Shown here: in pieces, positions 10,700 through 22,192 of the stretch
Layout of the letters: every line of letters begins with the position of its first letter
Position numbering within the stretch: position 1 is the first letter of the stretch
Program-made: the position numbers and the translations under genes
The notes under the pieces: generated by a model
Database searches by the model: none
What the model was told of the DNA's origin: nothing
What the model saw: only the letters and a program-made list of their open reading frames with translations
Source: Tetracentron sinense
Taxonomy: Eukaryota > Streptophyta > Magnoliopsida > Trochodendrales > Trochodendraceae
NCBI GenBank assembly: GCA_015143295.1
Contig: CM026570.1
Span: 3,930,047 to 3,994,046 of the forward strand
Direction of reading: 5' to 3'
Length of the DNA: 64,000 bases

Positions 10700-12114
10700 T
10701 TCGCTTTGAGAACACATCCTGGGCCTACATGGATTAAGAATAGAACAGCCCAAGCCCAGAATGAGACTTTGAAGAGCCTACAAGCGAGCTAGATCAAGTC
10801 GGCTGAACCCGGCACAGTTTCGTGCTGAGCCGCCTGAGCCTAAGCTCATCCCATTTGTGAAGTAAGTGATGAAAAGAGAGACTCAAGCCCCACAGTCAGC
10901 CGGTAGATTCAACCAAAGCCCAGATTAAAGCGGGTTCGGTTCATATGCTCGCTGGACCGGACTGGGTCGGTCCATGTGCACACCTAAGGACAAAAGACCC
11001 TGGCGGCTAAAAATGGCCCTCCTTTTCGTTGTTTGAATGGAAAATTGTAATCCCCAGATCTAATCAGTTTGAAAATTCAATAAAACAGCACATCGTCTCC
11101 TTGGACAATCTCTAGAAGTTGACCCAGTCCATGGGGGTATTCTCACCTCTCACTCCCATTGAATTAGGAGGAGGAAAGCTAGCCTTACTCTCATAATTGC
11201 AAAAAAAAAAAAAAAGGCAGTGATTAGCACGCCACGCAGTATACTATGTAGTCTAATGCTATGGCCATGTGCCCCTTGTAACACTCCTTTAACTATGGTT
11301 AAGTTTAAGAAAATATTTAAGTTAGATTGCTTAACCTTAAGAGTGAGTGAATCTTAACCAGGGACAGAGCCAGGAATTTTTCATTGGGGCCGGGGTCTTG
11401 AAATACAAGTATAAATATACTAATGGATTTGAGGGTATGGAACTTGGGGGTTCGGGGTCATAGGCCCCGAGAATTTTATTTTATTTTTGGGTCAATTTTT
11501 TATTTTGAGAATTTTTTTCCGGTAATGTCCTTGAGGTCGCCATGTGTCCCTATTGATACCCCTTAACTGTAGTTAAGATTCACCCACCTATCATTGGTTT
11601 TAAAAAATATATATCAATTTTTATATAAACCCTAGTTAAAACTCACTAACTCCTAAGGTTAAAACAAATTAAATATTTTTTTTCTAAAAACCAAGGATAA
11701 GTAGGTGAACCCTAAGAGTGAGTGAATTTTAACCATAGTCAAAGGGTGTCAATAGGGACATCTGACAACCTAAAGGGCATAACCGGACTCCATTGGAGGG
11801 CCCATTATATATATGAACAAATTTGGGGGGGGGGGGGGACTAGATATATAGGACAAAAGAATTTGGGGGCCAAGTATACAAAAAAATTTTAAAATTTGAG
11901 AGGCCCACTATATCATACCAAAGCATGAAGGGATTGCAAAAATTTTGGGGGGACTGGATCCCACCCTGATCTTAACTACAGTTAATGTGTGATAAAAAGG
12001 AGGACATGGACCAATGAAGACTGCCGCATTAGACTATGTAGTTTAATGGGGCAGTAAGTCAAGCATTTCCCAAAAAGTAAATATCCATACTCTCATTTTT
12101 GGGTATAAAACAAA
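10700..12114. other. Intergenic region upstream of gene B, repeat debris
   Basis: 10600-10990 resembles the promoter-side flank of other PR-10 units (GTGGGACCATTT, GCCCAAGCCCAG blocks). 11270-11800 contains dispersed copies of a motif pair, TTAACTATGGTTAAG and GTGAGTGAATCTTAACC, that recurs across the window. A 16-G run starts near 11825. No gene is seen. Confidence 0.5.
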
Positions 12115-12378
12115 AGAGCAATAGTTCACCCAACGGGCGAGGAGTGAATTATTGCTCCTCTCTCACAAAGTTGCCCATTCAATTGCCATTAATTTGGGTT
12201 AATTTTTTTTAACCTTGTTGTTAAATTGATTTTATTTTATTTTTCTAAAAACCAAGGATAGATGGGTGAATTTTAGGTGTGAATGAATCTTAACCACAGT
12301 TAAAGAGAGTTAAAAGAGGGACACATGGCAAGAAAAGGGAGCCAGCGTCACCTGCCGAGGAGGTGATTATTTTCCAAA
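12115..12378. mobile_element. Degenerate Mutator-like MITE
   Basis: The left end, GAGCAATAGTTCACCC, and the right end, GAGGAGGTGATTATTTTC, form imperfect inverted repeats. They are related to the well-bounded element at 44648-44999, and the same internal motif (AATCTTAACCACAGTTAA) and GGGACACATGGC block are present. A clean target duplication is not visible here. Confidence 0.45.
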
Positions 12379-12754
12379 ACCAAACACTTGAACACTTTTG
12401 GGTACCACACAATGTCATTTATTTTATACCCAAAAGGGTGAGAGTAGGAGTTTCAAACAGGCCTAGCCTAGCACCGCCGACCTTTCGAGGCCTTCAAAAT
12501 AAAGGGCTTTTTTTTAACCCTAAGTTTCGAGGGGCAGATTGGGCCTAATATTAAGTTCTCTTACTTGAAGGGCCCTTTGTATATGTCCTGCAAAGCTTTG
12601 CCTAGTCTGATCCTACATTAATTATTATCTCCCCTAAAAATTCCCAAACTACCCCTATAGCCTGATTTTGTCCATTCCCAAACTACCTTTAAATACAAAC
12701 CTTACAAGTCTTCTTTCATTTAATGTCTTACTTAATTTCTAAACTACTCCTTTC

Positions 12755-13140
12755 TCATCTATAATCTACTAAATTACCTCTTTCTAAAACCTTAGCGTGA
12801 TTTTTATAAATTCTCAAACTATCCATTTCTCATCTACAATCTATTTAAAGTAATTTTCAAACTACCAATTTCTCATTTATAATCTACCAAACTACCTCTT
12901 TCTAAAACCTTAACCTGATTTTTTATAAATTTCCAAACTATCCCTTTCTCATCCACAATCTATTTAAAGTAATTTCCAAACTACCAATTTCTCATCTAAC
13001 AATTTACCAAACTATCTCTTTCTAAAACCCTAGCCTATTTTTTTATAAATTCCCCAGCTATCCATTTCCCATCTACAATCTATTTAAAGTTATAAATTTC
13101 CAAACTATCCCTTTCTCATCTATAATCTATTTAAAGTTAT
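12755..13140. repeat. Degenerate tandem repeat, period about 119 bp
   Basis: The motif CCTCTTTCTAAAACCTTA recurs near 12777, 12895 and 13015. Each copy is followed by AAATTCCCAAACTATCC-type and CTCATCTACAATCTATTTAAAG-type blocks. The blocks resemble the interior of the Helitron-like copies at 13584-13987 and 21589-21860 in reverse, so the array may be an expanded Helitron interior. Confidence 0.55.
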
Positions 13141-13583
13141 AAATTCTCAAACTACCCTTAAGACAAAACCTTGATTTAATATTTTATTTAATTCCCAAAC
13201 TACCATTTTCTCATCTACACCTTTTGACACTCCTTAACTGTAGTTAAAATTCACCCATCTCAAACTACCCCTTTCTCATCAATTGCACCCCCAGGTTAAC
13301 ACGTGTCCCTTTTGACACTCCTTAACAATGATTAAAATTTACTCACCTCTAGGATTCCCCAGTCGCTCTCCCCCACCCCTCTCTCTCACATGCATCAAAC
13401 TGTACACATGGCAACGCACGTGCCTTCCGCGAGTACATATTAAGTAATTTATGAAACCGTATTTAGTTAATATTTTGTGATATTATAACTATATCCCTAC
13501 TGTAATTTTTTTTTCGTAGGCCTACTATAATGTTTATAATGTGGAGGTGTGACGAGAATTTCAACTAATCCCATTAATATAAA

Positions 13584-13987
13584 CTAGCGGGTGGCACGTG
13601 CAATGCACGTGAGAGCAAGGGGAAGGAGTTAACCACAGTTAATAGGAGTTAAAAGGGACAAGTGTTAACCCGTGGATGCGTTTGAACTCGCTAGTGGCAC
13701 GTGCGATACATGTGAGAGCAAGAGAAAGGAGTTAACCATAGTTAATAGGAGTTAAAAGGGACACGTGTTAACCCACGAGTGCGATTGAACTCTCCTCAAG
13801 TTCAATTGCGATTGACTGTGATTCTAAATAGATAGATGAGCAAGGATAGTTTGAAAATTAAATCAAAGGCAAGGGGTAGTTTAGGTTTTAAAGCAAGACA
13901 TTAAATTAAAATTTTGTTTCTATATAAGGGTAGTATGAGAATTTCAAAAAATCATCTCCGCCTGCGTCTCCCATTATAATAGTAAAG
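13584..13987 (-). mobile_element. Helitron-like non-autonomous element, copy 1
   Basis: On the minus strand the 3' end has a palindromic stem (CACGTGCATTGCACGTG), a short spacer and the terminal CTAG, followed by host T. This is the typical Helitron 3' end (hairpin then CTRR-T). The 5' part (TTTACTATTATAATGGGAG) matches copy 2. About 100 bp including the terminal hairpin is tandemly duplicated (13584-13687 and 13688-13790). No RepHel protein is encoded. Confidence 0.65.
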
Positions 13988-14099
13988 TTATCTAAGATTA
14001 AAACGAAAATTGTGTCCGATTGACAATCAGCATATAAATCCTGATAAAAATCCTGATAAATCTCATAATATTATTTATTAAATTTTGTTTGCTTTTTAT

Positions 14100-14240
14100 T
14101 TTTTCAGGACCTAGCCTGACCCTGATTCTTAACGGGAGGGCTTGGCCTAGTTAGTTCAGGTCCTCATGGGGAGGGCCACGCCCTTATAAGTGAGGGCTAA
14201 GGGGGGTAAGACTTAAGGTCGGCCTATTGACAGCTCTAGG
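14100..14240. repeat. Partial 3'-flank block shared with duplicated PR-10 units
   Basis: The sequence resembles the 3' flanks of D-H: GGCTTGGCCTAG, CCTTATAAGTGAGGGCT, then a pattern like TAAGACTTAAG and TAGGTGC. It indicates that gene C comes from the same ancestral duplicated segment, although it has since been broken up. Confidence 0.55.
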
Positions 14241-14284
14241 TGCGAGTATTGTACTGCGAGAGGGTAGAAAAATTCTTCCGCATC

Positions 14285-14690
14285 AAATGATGTGAGACTT
14301 TTGAGGATGAGCTATTGTCCTGAGACTTTTGAGGCTGAGCTATTGTCCTGCGAAAGGCTTGCAATTGATGATGTGAGACTTTTGAGGATGAGAAAGGCTT
14401 GCAATTGATGATGTGAGACTTTTGAGGATGAGCTATTGTCCTGAGACTTTTGAGGCTGAGCTATTGTCCTGCGAAGCGAAAGGCTTGCAATTGATGATGT
14501 GAGACTTTTGAGGAAGAGATATTGTAAGGCGAGTGGCTAGAAAAATTCATAGATGATGTGAGACTTTTGAAGAAAATTCTTTTGCATTAGATGATGTGAA
14601 ACTTTTGGGGAAGAGCTATTGTACTGCCAGAGGCTAGAAAAATTCTTTTGCATTAGATGATGTGAGACTTTTGAGGAAGAGCACTAATTC
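14285..14690. repeat. Complex tandem repeat (GATGTGAGACTTTTGAGG)
   Basis: At least seven irregular copies of GATGATGTGAGACTTTTGAGG are followed by AGCTATTGTCCTG or by CTAGAAAAATTC. Spacing varies from about 40 to 85 bp, so the array contains nested duplications. It lies in the 3' flank of gene C and is not coding. Confidence 0.75.
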
Positions 14691-14727
14691 GCTTCAGAAA
14701 TCTCATTTGGTCAAATTCAAAGCAATT

Positions 14728-14935
14728 AGACGTGAGGAGTGAACTATTTCTCCTCGTTTGCCCGTGAATTCTAGTTAAAAGTTTTAACCCTTATCATCAA
14801 AATTTTTTAATTACTTTTTCTAAAATCATGTTTTAATCTTAAGGGTTAGTGAATCTTAATAACATTAAATAGAAGTTAAAGGGAACACATGGCGAAAAAA
14901 GGGCGCCCAGGAGGTGATTACTTTCCTTTGAGAAA
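14728..14935. mobile_element. Degenerate Mutator-like MITE
   Basis: Imperfect inverted ends (GAGGAGTGAACTATTTCTCC on the left, AGGAGGTGATTACTTTCC on the right) and the internal block GTGAATCTTAATAACATTAA relate it to the elements at 12115-12378 and 44648-44999. It is decayed, with no clear target duplication. Confidence 0.4.
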
Positions 14936-15007
14936 ATAATATTTTAGGAACTCTCAAATGAAATTGATTGATGTTCCGATGAGGTGATCTAACACCCATT
15001 TAATTTT

Positions 15008-15174
15008 TCTTTTTTGGTTCGAGATATACGTTTAGGCCGCAACGCCGATTAGGTGTTAATACCTATTCAGTTAATGGGTGGGTGGAGAGTATATACAAAT
15101 TCTCACTCTCTCGGGAATGGAACCCAGTACCTCCCTCCAAAGCAGAGGATACACTACCACTCAGCCTGGTGTGT
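15008..15174 (-). mobile_element. tRNA-derived SINE
   Basis: On the minus strand it carries a box A-like AGTGGTAGTGTATCC and a box B-like GGGTTCCATTCCC, then a conserved body (AGAGTATATACAAA complement, GGCCGCAACG complement) and a short A-rich tail. Imperfect flanking repeats (CACCCATTTAATTT on the left, CACCCATCCAATTT on the right) look like an aged target duplication. It is the same family as 44387-44565. Confidence 0.65.
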
Positions 15175-15808
15175 CACCCATCCAATTTCACTAACTACTA
15201 ATGTGAATAAATGATATCAACGCCTCAGTGTTATCAAAGAAGCAAAAATTCATAATTTCTAGTTGGTGGTTCCTGATAGTAATAATTTCTTTAATATGTA
15301 GATAGAAGCATACTCTAGATCGGGATCTTGGGGAAGTACGGCTTGATCATGTGCTTGGATCTTGCTGAGAAGTACGCCATCCCTAGGATTCATGTTATTG
15401 AGATCAGCAAATCTTGACAACCATATATGAATGACGCTTAACAGTTTTTTGAAATATTAGTCCCCTTTCAGCTGTTTTAATCCCTTTTTATATATGTGGA
15501 TCTTTCTTATTACCATTTTTTCTTTTTCCGATCGCAGCATCAAGAAACTTGGGGATCCCTCTAACCACCCTTCCATGAGGGCTTCGACAATCTTAATTAG
15601 ATATATATACAACCTCTAGCATCATCCTCCCCTTAAGTTTCATTCGTAAGCTCTAAACGAAGATTCAAATTTTAACATGAGAACATAGATCACATATTTA
15701 CTAATTTCGCAAAACTTACCAAACATTCATATTCAAGCAACTCGCCTCTTTTTAGTAAAGGATACATGACTGTAGACGAGTTTTTGTTACCAAAGATAAA
15801 ACTAAGCC

Positions 15809-16392
15809 TTAATAGGCATCAGGGTTTGCCAAGAGGTAGGCTTCAACAACCTTGTACATCTCCATTGCTTTCTCTTTGCCTTCCTTGATTTCCTCTTGTT
15901 TAAGCACTAGATCGCCCTTGGTATGGTACGCGCTTGTCATCTTGCAAACGCATCCTCCATCGCTAGAAGCCTCAAATTTAACCTCGTAAGCAATAGACTC
16001 GAGCTTGTCACCCAATACATCACCTTCAATCAAAGTGGACTTGCACACCAAATTCTCTTTGTCAAGCACATCGGTCTTGTGCTTCAAGTACTTAAAGTGA
16101 GCACCTGTATTTATAACAAAATTGAACTCCATTATTTCCTTTTGTCAAATAATACATGACAATTAATAATTAGTAGTGAATCAGTAGAATTATATATGTG
16201 ACACTAACCTTCAGGGAAGTTGGTCTGTTTGATGCTTCCGACCCCTCCGTCTCCTTCGACAAATTCGATGCTCTTAATTGCCTGGGGCATGAGCTTGGGG
16301 ATGAGGTTATGGTAGTCAAGGACCAAAGCCTTGAACATCTTAGTCGGAGCAACCGGGGTGGTGAACTCCTGGGAATAGCAAGTGACACCCAT
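15809..16392 (-). CDS. PR-10 / Bet v 1 family protein, gene C (2 exons)
   Basis: Exon 1 is 16209-16392 (184 nt) and exon 2 is 15809-16104 (296 nt). The 104-bp GT-AG intron splits the codon-62 Gly. The product is 159 residues, starting [10 protein letters not shown] and ending LLANPDAY, with a TAA stop; D-H use TAG. The glycine-rich loop GDGGVG (47-52) is intact. Compared with D-H, C has Ser at residue 84 where all other copies, including A and B, have Tyr (CKYTLIEG becomes CKSTLIEG). In Bet v 1 the matching Tyr lines the ligand cavity. C also has Glu at 143 where the others have Gly. C has the same TATA-box promoter as D-G but its flanks lack the 0.6-kb MITE found in D, E and G. It is the oldest branch of the short-intron subgroup by these markers. 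Confidence 0.92.
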
Positions 16393-16493
16393 GTTTTCTT
16401 GGAGCTAGAAAATGATCTAAGAAAAAGAAGAGGATGGATTAAGTGGCTTAGTAGGATGGTTTTGAGCTATGGAAATGACGAAGAGCATGCTAG

Positions 16494-16501
16494 TATTTAT
16501 A
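16494..16501 (-). promoter_or_regulatory. TATA box, PR-10 gene C
   Basis: The minus strand reads TATAAATA, 102 bp upstream of the ATG, followed by CTAGCATGCTC. The same arrangement is found at equal distance in D, E and G. Confidence 0.7.
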
Positions 16502-16601
16502 GATTATAATTAAGGTGCCCTTCGGTGAACGGAGTCTACTAAATTATCCATATTCAACGTCCGTAGCACTCCAATGAAGAATGACCCCATGTTTCTCCAT
16601 T

Positions 16602-16607
16602 TTGACC
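16602..16607 (+). promoter_or_regulatory. W-box-like motif, PR-10 gene C
   Basis: TTGACC (core TGAC), about 210 bp upstream of the ATG, is inside a block conserved among C-G. W-boxes bind WRKY factors and are common in PR-gene promoters. Binding here is inferred. Confidence 0.35.
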
Positions 16608-16619
16608 GGCTTAATTTCA

Positions 16620-17547
16620 AAGTTGTGGGACCATTTTGCTTTTATTTTTTTTTGGTATTATTAATACGGCCGCAACCTTAATTAGTGTTGGTTAGCGATA
16701 ATTAGTGGGTTAGAGAACCAAACACCCGACTTCTTCATTTTGACCTGCTTATCAACCGCCACACATTCTGTTAACGGAATGGAACCTGAACCTCTCAAAT
16801 GAAGGGGATATACACAGCCAACTGCAGGCATAAGCCAGCCGGCCTGGACCATCACAGGGTCACATACTTGTATGCACGGAAAGCCAAACTCAAGACACGA
16901 ATATTTGCTCTCTTTGCTAGTGTGAAACAACTTGGACCCAGCCCAGCCCAGCCCAGCCTAGCGCAACATCAACGGGAGATTTGCTCAATTTGGGGCGGGA
17001 GAAGCTTGCAAGTGGTTCACAGTAAGGACTGGGCACTAGGTCTCACTTATAGCATAATCCCCCCTGAGATAAAGAGGTCACAGTTCGGAACCCTATTGAA
17101 CTGGGCCTGCAAAATGAAGGTTGCATTCAACACTGTAAGTAGGTTCTAATTACTATCTTTATCCTATCAGTGCAAAAATAAATAAACGGCATTTTGTTAG
17201 CTATGTCGGATTGTCAGGTACATTTTGAATACCATTTTGAAAAAAAAGGGGGAATCATTTTGGTTATATTTTAGTTTTTAAATATCAAGCGGAGCTCTGC
17301 ACGGTAATTACACATTTTACCACCGGTAGTGTGAAAAGGGAGCTCCGCACCGTGCAGAGCTCTGCATGAAAATAAATCCCTGTATTTTAATATATGATTT
17401 TGAGTAAAAAAAAAAAAATCATCATACCCTTATGGGTCTCAAGTTTAAGTGCCACATCTTCTTTTCAATATTATATTTCGTAGATAAGCCTAGGGTTTGG
17501 CCGAATGCGACAGTGCCAGAAAATATATATCATAAGAAGGCTTTGGA
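16620..17547. other. 5' flank of gene C with degenerate SINE debris
   Basis: 16640-16830 looks like a decayed minus-strand SINE (GGCCGCAACCTT, AATGGAACCTGAACC, poly-T start). 16900-17160 carries the PR-10 unit flank (CGTGAAACAACTTGGACCCA-type block) ending at an empty site for the hAT-like MITE present in D, E and G. 17270-17370 has a small inverted repeat around GGAGCTCTGCACGG. No gene is seen. Confidence 0.5.
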
Positions 17548-17771
17548 TTGTCTCTGGCGAAGCCAGAAAGGGCTTGTCTCGGGGTTCCACAGAATAGGTG
17601 ACAAGTGGTGGAGAAGTCAAAATCATGGGGCCCATGATTTTGACTTCTCCACCCATTATAAGACATGAATAAGGGGGAGAGATATCATATGGGGAGAAGT
17701 CAAAATTATGGGGTGAAAATGGAATGACTTTTCCCCACTTTTTTGCCAACTGTCGCACAATGTATGGAATC

Positions 17772-20700
17772 TGTCAACACCCCATTTTTACACCCCCTTT
17801 AACTATGGTTAATTAATTTAACTATGATTAGCTTGACTTAACCCTAGAGCTCGGCACAACCCCGGCACAAAACCCGTGTGTTTTTATTTGCTTAGGCCTT
17901 AGCCCAAGGCCAAGCCATTGCTAAAATCTCAAGGGGCCGAAGTCCCTTCACCCATGCCTCAAGGCCCAAGCCCATACCAAAAAAAACCCTTCAATCCATA
18001 CCCATGACCCATGACCACAAACCATACCCAAGATCCAAACCCATTAACCCATAGCACAATCCAGGCCAAGGCCAAGGCCGCCCAAGGGCCCAATTCATTT
18101 TGCCTTTGCATGACCCAACTAAACACTTTTTAGTGTTAAGATCAGGCCATCATAGGTGCCCAAGATTTGTCCCATGCCATTTTAGTGTAAGAATTCAAAT
18201 TAAAGGTAGGCTGCCCACTGTTGCATGCGTCTGAGCCATCTCTGTAGTAACCAGTTTGACCATCCAATAGGCCCTCAACTCATTCACCTACCTCCCCCAT
18301 ATTACACTTATGCCATCACCCCCACCTCTCCATAAAATGCGACCTTTAACAGACCATTGAAAAAAGAAAAAACAGCAAAGAAATGAAAAACCAGCCTGTA
18401 TCTCCTCCCCTACAGTCCTTGAAACCCACCTGAAATCACTCTCATGTAACTCTGAGATCACCTCGGAGTCGGCCTTTGTCCCTACTATCCACCTGAGCAC
18501 CGTAGCCACTGTTGAAAGTGAAGATAGATGTTTGAAAAAAATTCTGCAAAACAGAAAAATCTGTTTCAGCCCCTACCCAAACGGAACCAACCATCTTCTT
18601 CTTCTTCCTTTCTCCACCTCACCTGTACCATGGAAGAACCCTAACCTTTGGGCCGCCACCACATACCGCTGTCACGCCCCAGCTCTCCTTTCTTCACTCT
18701 CAATTGATCTTCTCCACTTCAAAAATCTGCTCCCATTCAAAACCAGCACCCTGTTCAACCTTGTTTCGCCCCGAACCAGCCCTAGTTCAGTCCATATCCG
18801 GTCCCAAGCAGCCACTTGTTCCACCTTTCTTCATCCTCAATTCGTTCAGTCCACTTTTCCATCCAAAACAATCCCCATTACAGCATCCTGCTTGCCTTTT
18901 CGCAGTCCCCATTACAGCATTTTCCAATCCCAAAATAGCCTCGTGCACGCCCAGGTTAGCACCAACAGTTGGTCCATTTTCTCTCCAAGCTCGACCACCA
19001 TCCTTGCAGCATATCATACCTCCCGTCCCCACGCCACAGCAGCTACGTCCCCAACTCCCACCTTTGGTTCGGCCTCGCATCCATTTCGCAAACCCCACGA
19101 CTGGAGCAGGTGAGTTTAGTTCTCTTCTTCTTCCCTTTTGTTAATCATAGCTTATTAATCTTTAGCTTGAAATGTTTCGTAGGTTATTTTCATTAGATTA
19201 GACTAGAATCTAGTTTCATTTTACCCATTAAGTTAACTAGTTTTATGTTTAATCATGCAAATCCCGATTAGTTAGGTTAGTATTAACCACAGATTAGTTT
19301 AGTGCAAAGCTGTTGGTGTGTAATCAGATCTTTTGTTAGTGTATCAAGTCTAGTTTGATTTTAGATTGAGTAAATACTTATAAGGTGCTTCTTTTCTTCT
19401 CTAAACTCTTAGTTTAGGCTGTAACCTAGTATAAAGTAGTTTCAATAGATCCCACAAGTTTTGGTAAAATCTAGTTTAGGATTAGTCTAGCTTGTTTAAG
19501 CAATGAAGTTTTGTTCTATAGTTTAGCTCAGATTTTACAAGTAGTTAGCCCAACCTGTTCTTTGCGAGGATAATGTTAGACTAAATCTGTTTTTCTTTAG
19601 TTTTAACTTATATTAACTCTTGTGTGAGTAGTCTGTTAGTTTACTGTTAACTTAGAGTAAATCTATGTTTTCTAGTTAGTTTAAGTTAGTTAAATTAGTA
19701 TTAGCTATGAGTAAGTTAGCGTGAACTTTGGGTTAGTTAGATTAGTATTAAAACTTGACGTAAAATCTGTAGTTACCTTAGTATTAGCTATGAGTAACTA
19801 GGTTAGTGTTAACCATAGAGTAGTTAGGGTTGATCTTTTAGGCCATTGAACATGAATTCTGAAATTAGTGGTTAAATTAGTTAATATTAAACCTGTTTTT
19901 TTGTTATTTAGTTTAGATTATTTTAAAATCTGTTGTAATCAATTCTTTAGGTTAGCTCTAAGCAATCTCTAATTCAACATAGATTAAGAAGAATGTGTTT
20001 CATTTAGTTTCAGCTTAATTTTAATTAGTTCAAGAATTTGATTTCCAGCTTAGTTCCTTATGCATTCCCTTAGGTAAATCTGATTTAATTAGTTTTTTTT
20101 TAAAGATTAGTTACCACCTAGACTAAATTATTTTTTGTAGTTACCATAGATTAAAATTGATATGGGTTAGTTTCTTAGATTAGTGATAGTCTTTTAAAAC
20201 CCTTTTAGCCAATTTTGCTAGGTTAGTTTAGTTTTGCAAATAACCCCTACGATAGTTTCCATGGGTTTAAAACTCTTTACTAGTCATTAGGGGACTCTAT
20301 TAATCCTAGTCAATCAAACTCTCCTTAGGGTAATCCTTAAATAAATTCCAGAACCATGCCATTAGAGTAACCCTAAGTTAGTTTAAGCTCGTTGCTCCGC
20401 AACGAGCCTAAACTACTATTCAAAAAATCCCAAAAAAAATCAGAAAAATTCAAAAAGACCAAAATTACTGACTTTTGACCTTTTAACCATGGTTAGCACC
20501 CCTAACCACGGTTGATCACCTTTTTAACCTCGGTTAGCAACCCTAACCCTTGGTTAAAACACCCTGGGCCTACTGGGCCTCACCCCTTGGCCTACCGGGC
20601 CTAATCTCGGCCTATCGGGCCAAACCCTAGCCTATCGGGCTCATCCTTGGCCTACCGGGCCCAAACTAGCCTACCGGGCTTCACCCTTGGCCTACCGGGC

Positions 20701-21213
20701 CCAACCCTAGTCTATCGGACTTATCTCAGGCCTACCGGGCCCAATACCAAGCACTTGACCAACTCGGTCAACCACTCCTAGCCTCCCGGCTAGACCCTAA
20801 GCTACCTTTGGTGCACACACACACACCCCTAGCCTTGGCACGGGCTCATGTGCCAGAACTACGCTCGGTCTGATCTCACCCCTATGTGAGTACGTAGGCA
20901 GCCCAACCCGGGTTCGACCCTAGTCTAGGATTTTCTCCTTCTTAGATTAGCATTATCTTAAATACTTAAGGCATTTGATTAAAACTGAGATTAATTTGGC
21001 TTAACCCTAGCAAGTAGGAAACCACGGAAAGTGGAAGTGCCGGGGTGCCTAACCCCTTCCCCGGACTTAACCGAACCTCTTACCCTAATCTCGGGCCGTA
21101 GACCAAGACCTTATCCAAATCCTGGGGACTTATCCCTTCCGAATGAATAGGTGGCGACTCTTAACTCAACCCGTGAGATGCAAACCAGGATTCCGCCAAA
21201 ACCCGCGCTCACA
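17772..21213. repeat. Solo LTR, 3.4 kb, nested in a MITE
   Basis: Begins TGTCAACACCCC and ends GCGCTCACA, with flanking 5-bp duplications GAATC (17767-17771) and GAACC (21214-21218) that differ by one base. The host MITE is continuous across the insertion, which supports both ends. No gag or pol is present, so it is a solo LTR. The late GGTGGCGACTC block (21150 region) resembles plant Ty3/gypsy LTRs, which is an inference. A C-rich tract at 18550-19100 gives a 193-codon open frame that I do not regard as a gene. 19200-20350 is rich in TTAGTTTA. Confidence 0.7.
20570..20750. repeat. Degenerate minisatellite in the LTR
   Basis: About seven units of roughly 22-27 bp, built on GGCCTACCGGGC with spacers such as CAACCCTAG. 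It lies inside the 17772-21213 LTR. Not coding. Confidence 0.75.
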
Positions 21214-21588
21214 GAACCCCGAGAGGGTTTTCTGGCTTCCAGAGACAATCCCAGGCCTCATAAGAAATATAATATACAAATGATGGCATCAGCAACCCCC
21301 CCGCATTTTCACCAATAATAATCATGTAGAATGGGTGGAGCTAGGAATTTCTACTTGTGGGGCCAAGTATATGCATCAAGAAAGATATTGAGTTTGGAGG
21401 TAACTGAAATTTGAGGGCGTAACCCCTATTTTTTTTTTTCATGAGTAATGGGTCCATCATAGTCATAAAATTTGTTAATGTTGTATTCCAATAAAGGTTT
21501 AGTAAGGACATGCACTGGATAATGTGTAACGTGCGATGCACGTGATTCCCAATAGGCGTAGCCCCTTTTGGGAGAATCATTATGTAAA

Positions 21589-21860
21589 CTAGCGGGTGGC
21601 ACGTGCAACGTGAGAGTGATGGGAAGGAGTTAACCACAGTTAATAGGAGTTAAAAGGGACACATGTTAACCCACGGGTGCAATTGAACTCTTCCCGAGTT
21701 CAATCGCGATTGACTGTGATTCTATTCTTTAAATAGATAGATGAGGGTAGTTTGGGAATTAAAGTAAAATATTAAATTAAAGTTTTGTTTTATATAAGGG
21801 TAGTTTAGGAATTTTGGAAAATTTAGGCTACGCCTGCCCCTCCCATTATAATAGTAAAGA
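21589..21860 (-). mobile_element. Helitron-like non-autonomous element, copy 2
   Basis: On the minus strand it starts A|TCTTTACTATTATAATGGG and ends with a partial CACGT stem, CCACCCG and CTAG|T, as expected for insertion between A and T. At 272 bp it is shorter than copy 1 and has a damaged 3' hairpin. The internal GTTAACCACAGTTAATAGG block matches copy 1. Confidence 0.65.
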
Positions 21861-22192
21861 TAAAATAAACTATATAAGAACATAAGTCTAGACTCCCAAA
21901 TGGTCTGTATGTATCTTTGTATCTTACAAATATCTTAAAACCTAAAAGACTAAACCCATAATTTTATATTAACTTATCACTTATTGGTTTCTTAATACAA
22001 GTGGCTGATTAGTAGTTACCCTATAATTTTATTCAATTATAATAATTTTTCAAACATCTTAAACCATCCCGACGACTGAAAGATTTCGACGAGAGAAACT
22101 ATTAGCGACGACCGCCAAGAGGTTGAGGTTTTCTTCTTTTTTCTTTCTTCCTCCTCCCCCACTCCTTTGCCTTCATTCTTCTATAGTTATAT

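Larger units (their letters stand above)
17548..21248. mobile_element. MITE interrupted by a large LTR
   Basis: The left end TTGTCTCTGGCGAAGCCAG (17548) and the right end ending CCAGAGACAA (21248) are the inverted termini of a short element. An uninterrupted copy of it lies at 62192-62400. The body up to ATGTATGGAATC (17771) matches that copy, then a 3442-bp LTR intervenes, and the remaining about 30 bp of the element resume at 21219. It shows two layers of insertion. Confidence 0.65.

Noticed and set aside
15923..16159. Plus-strand open frame opposite exon 2 of gene C, with similar frames opposite D, E, F, G and H
   Set aside because: It is conserved only because the PR-10 exon beneath it is conserved. 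No promoter, start context or splice signals of its own.
18532..19113. 193-codon plus-strand open frame, Ser/Pro/Thr-rich, with overlapping frames on both strands
   Set aside because: It lies in a C-rich tract within the 3.4-kb solo LTR, has low-complexity composition and no recognisable domain.
21515..21552. Third Helitron terminus (GTGCGATGCACGTG)
   Set aside because: A fragment of the hairpin only; no CTAG-T end or body, so not called as a separate element.
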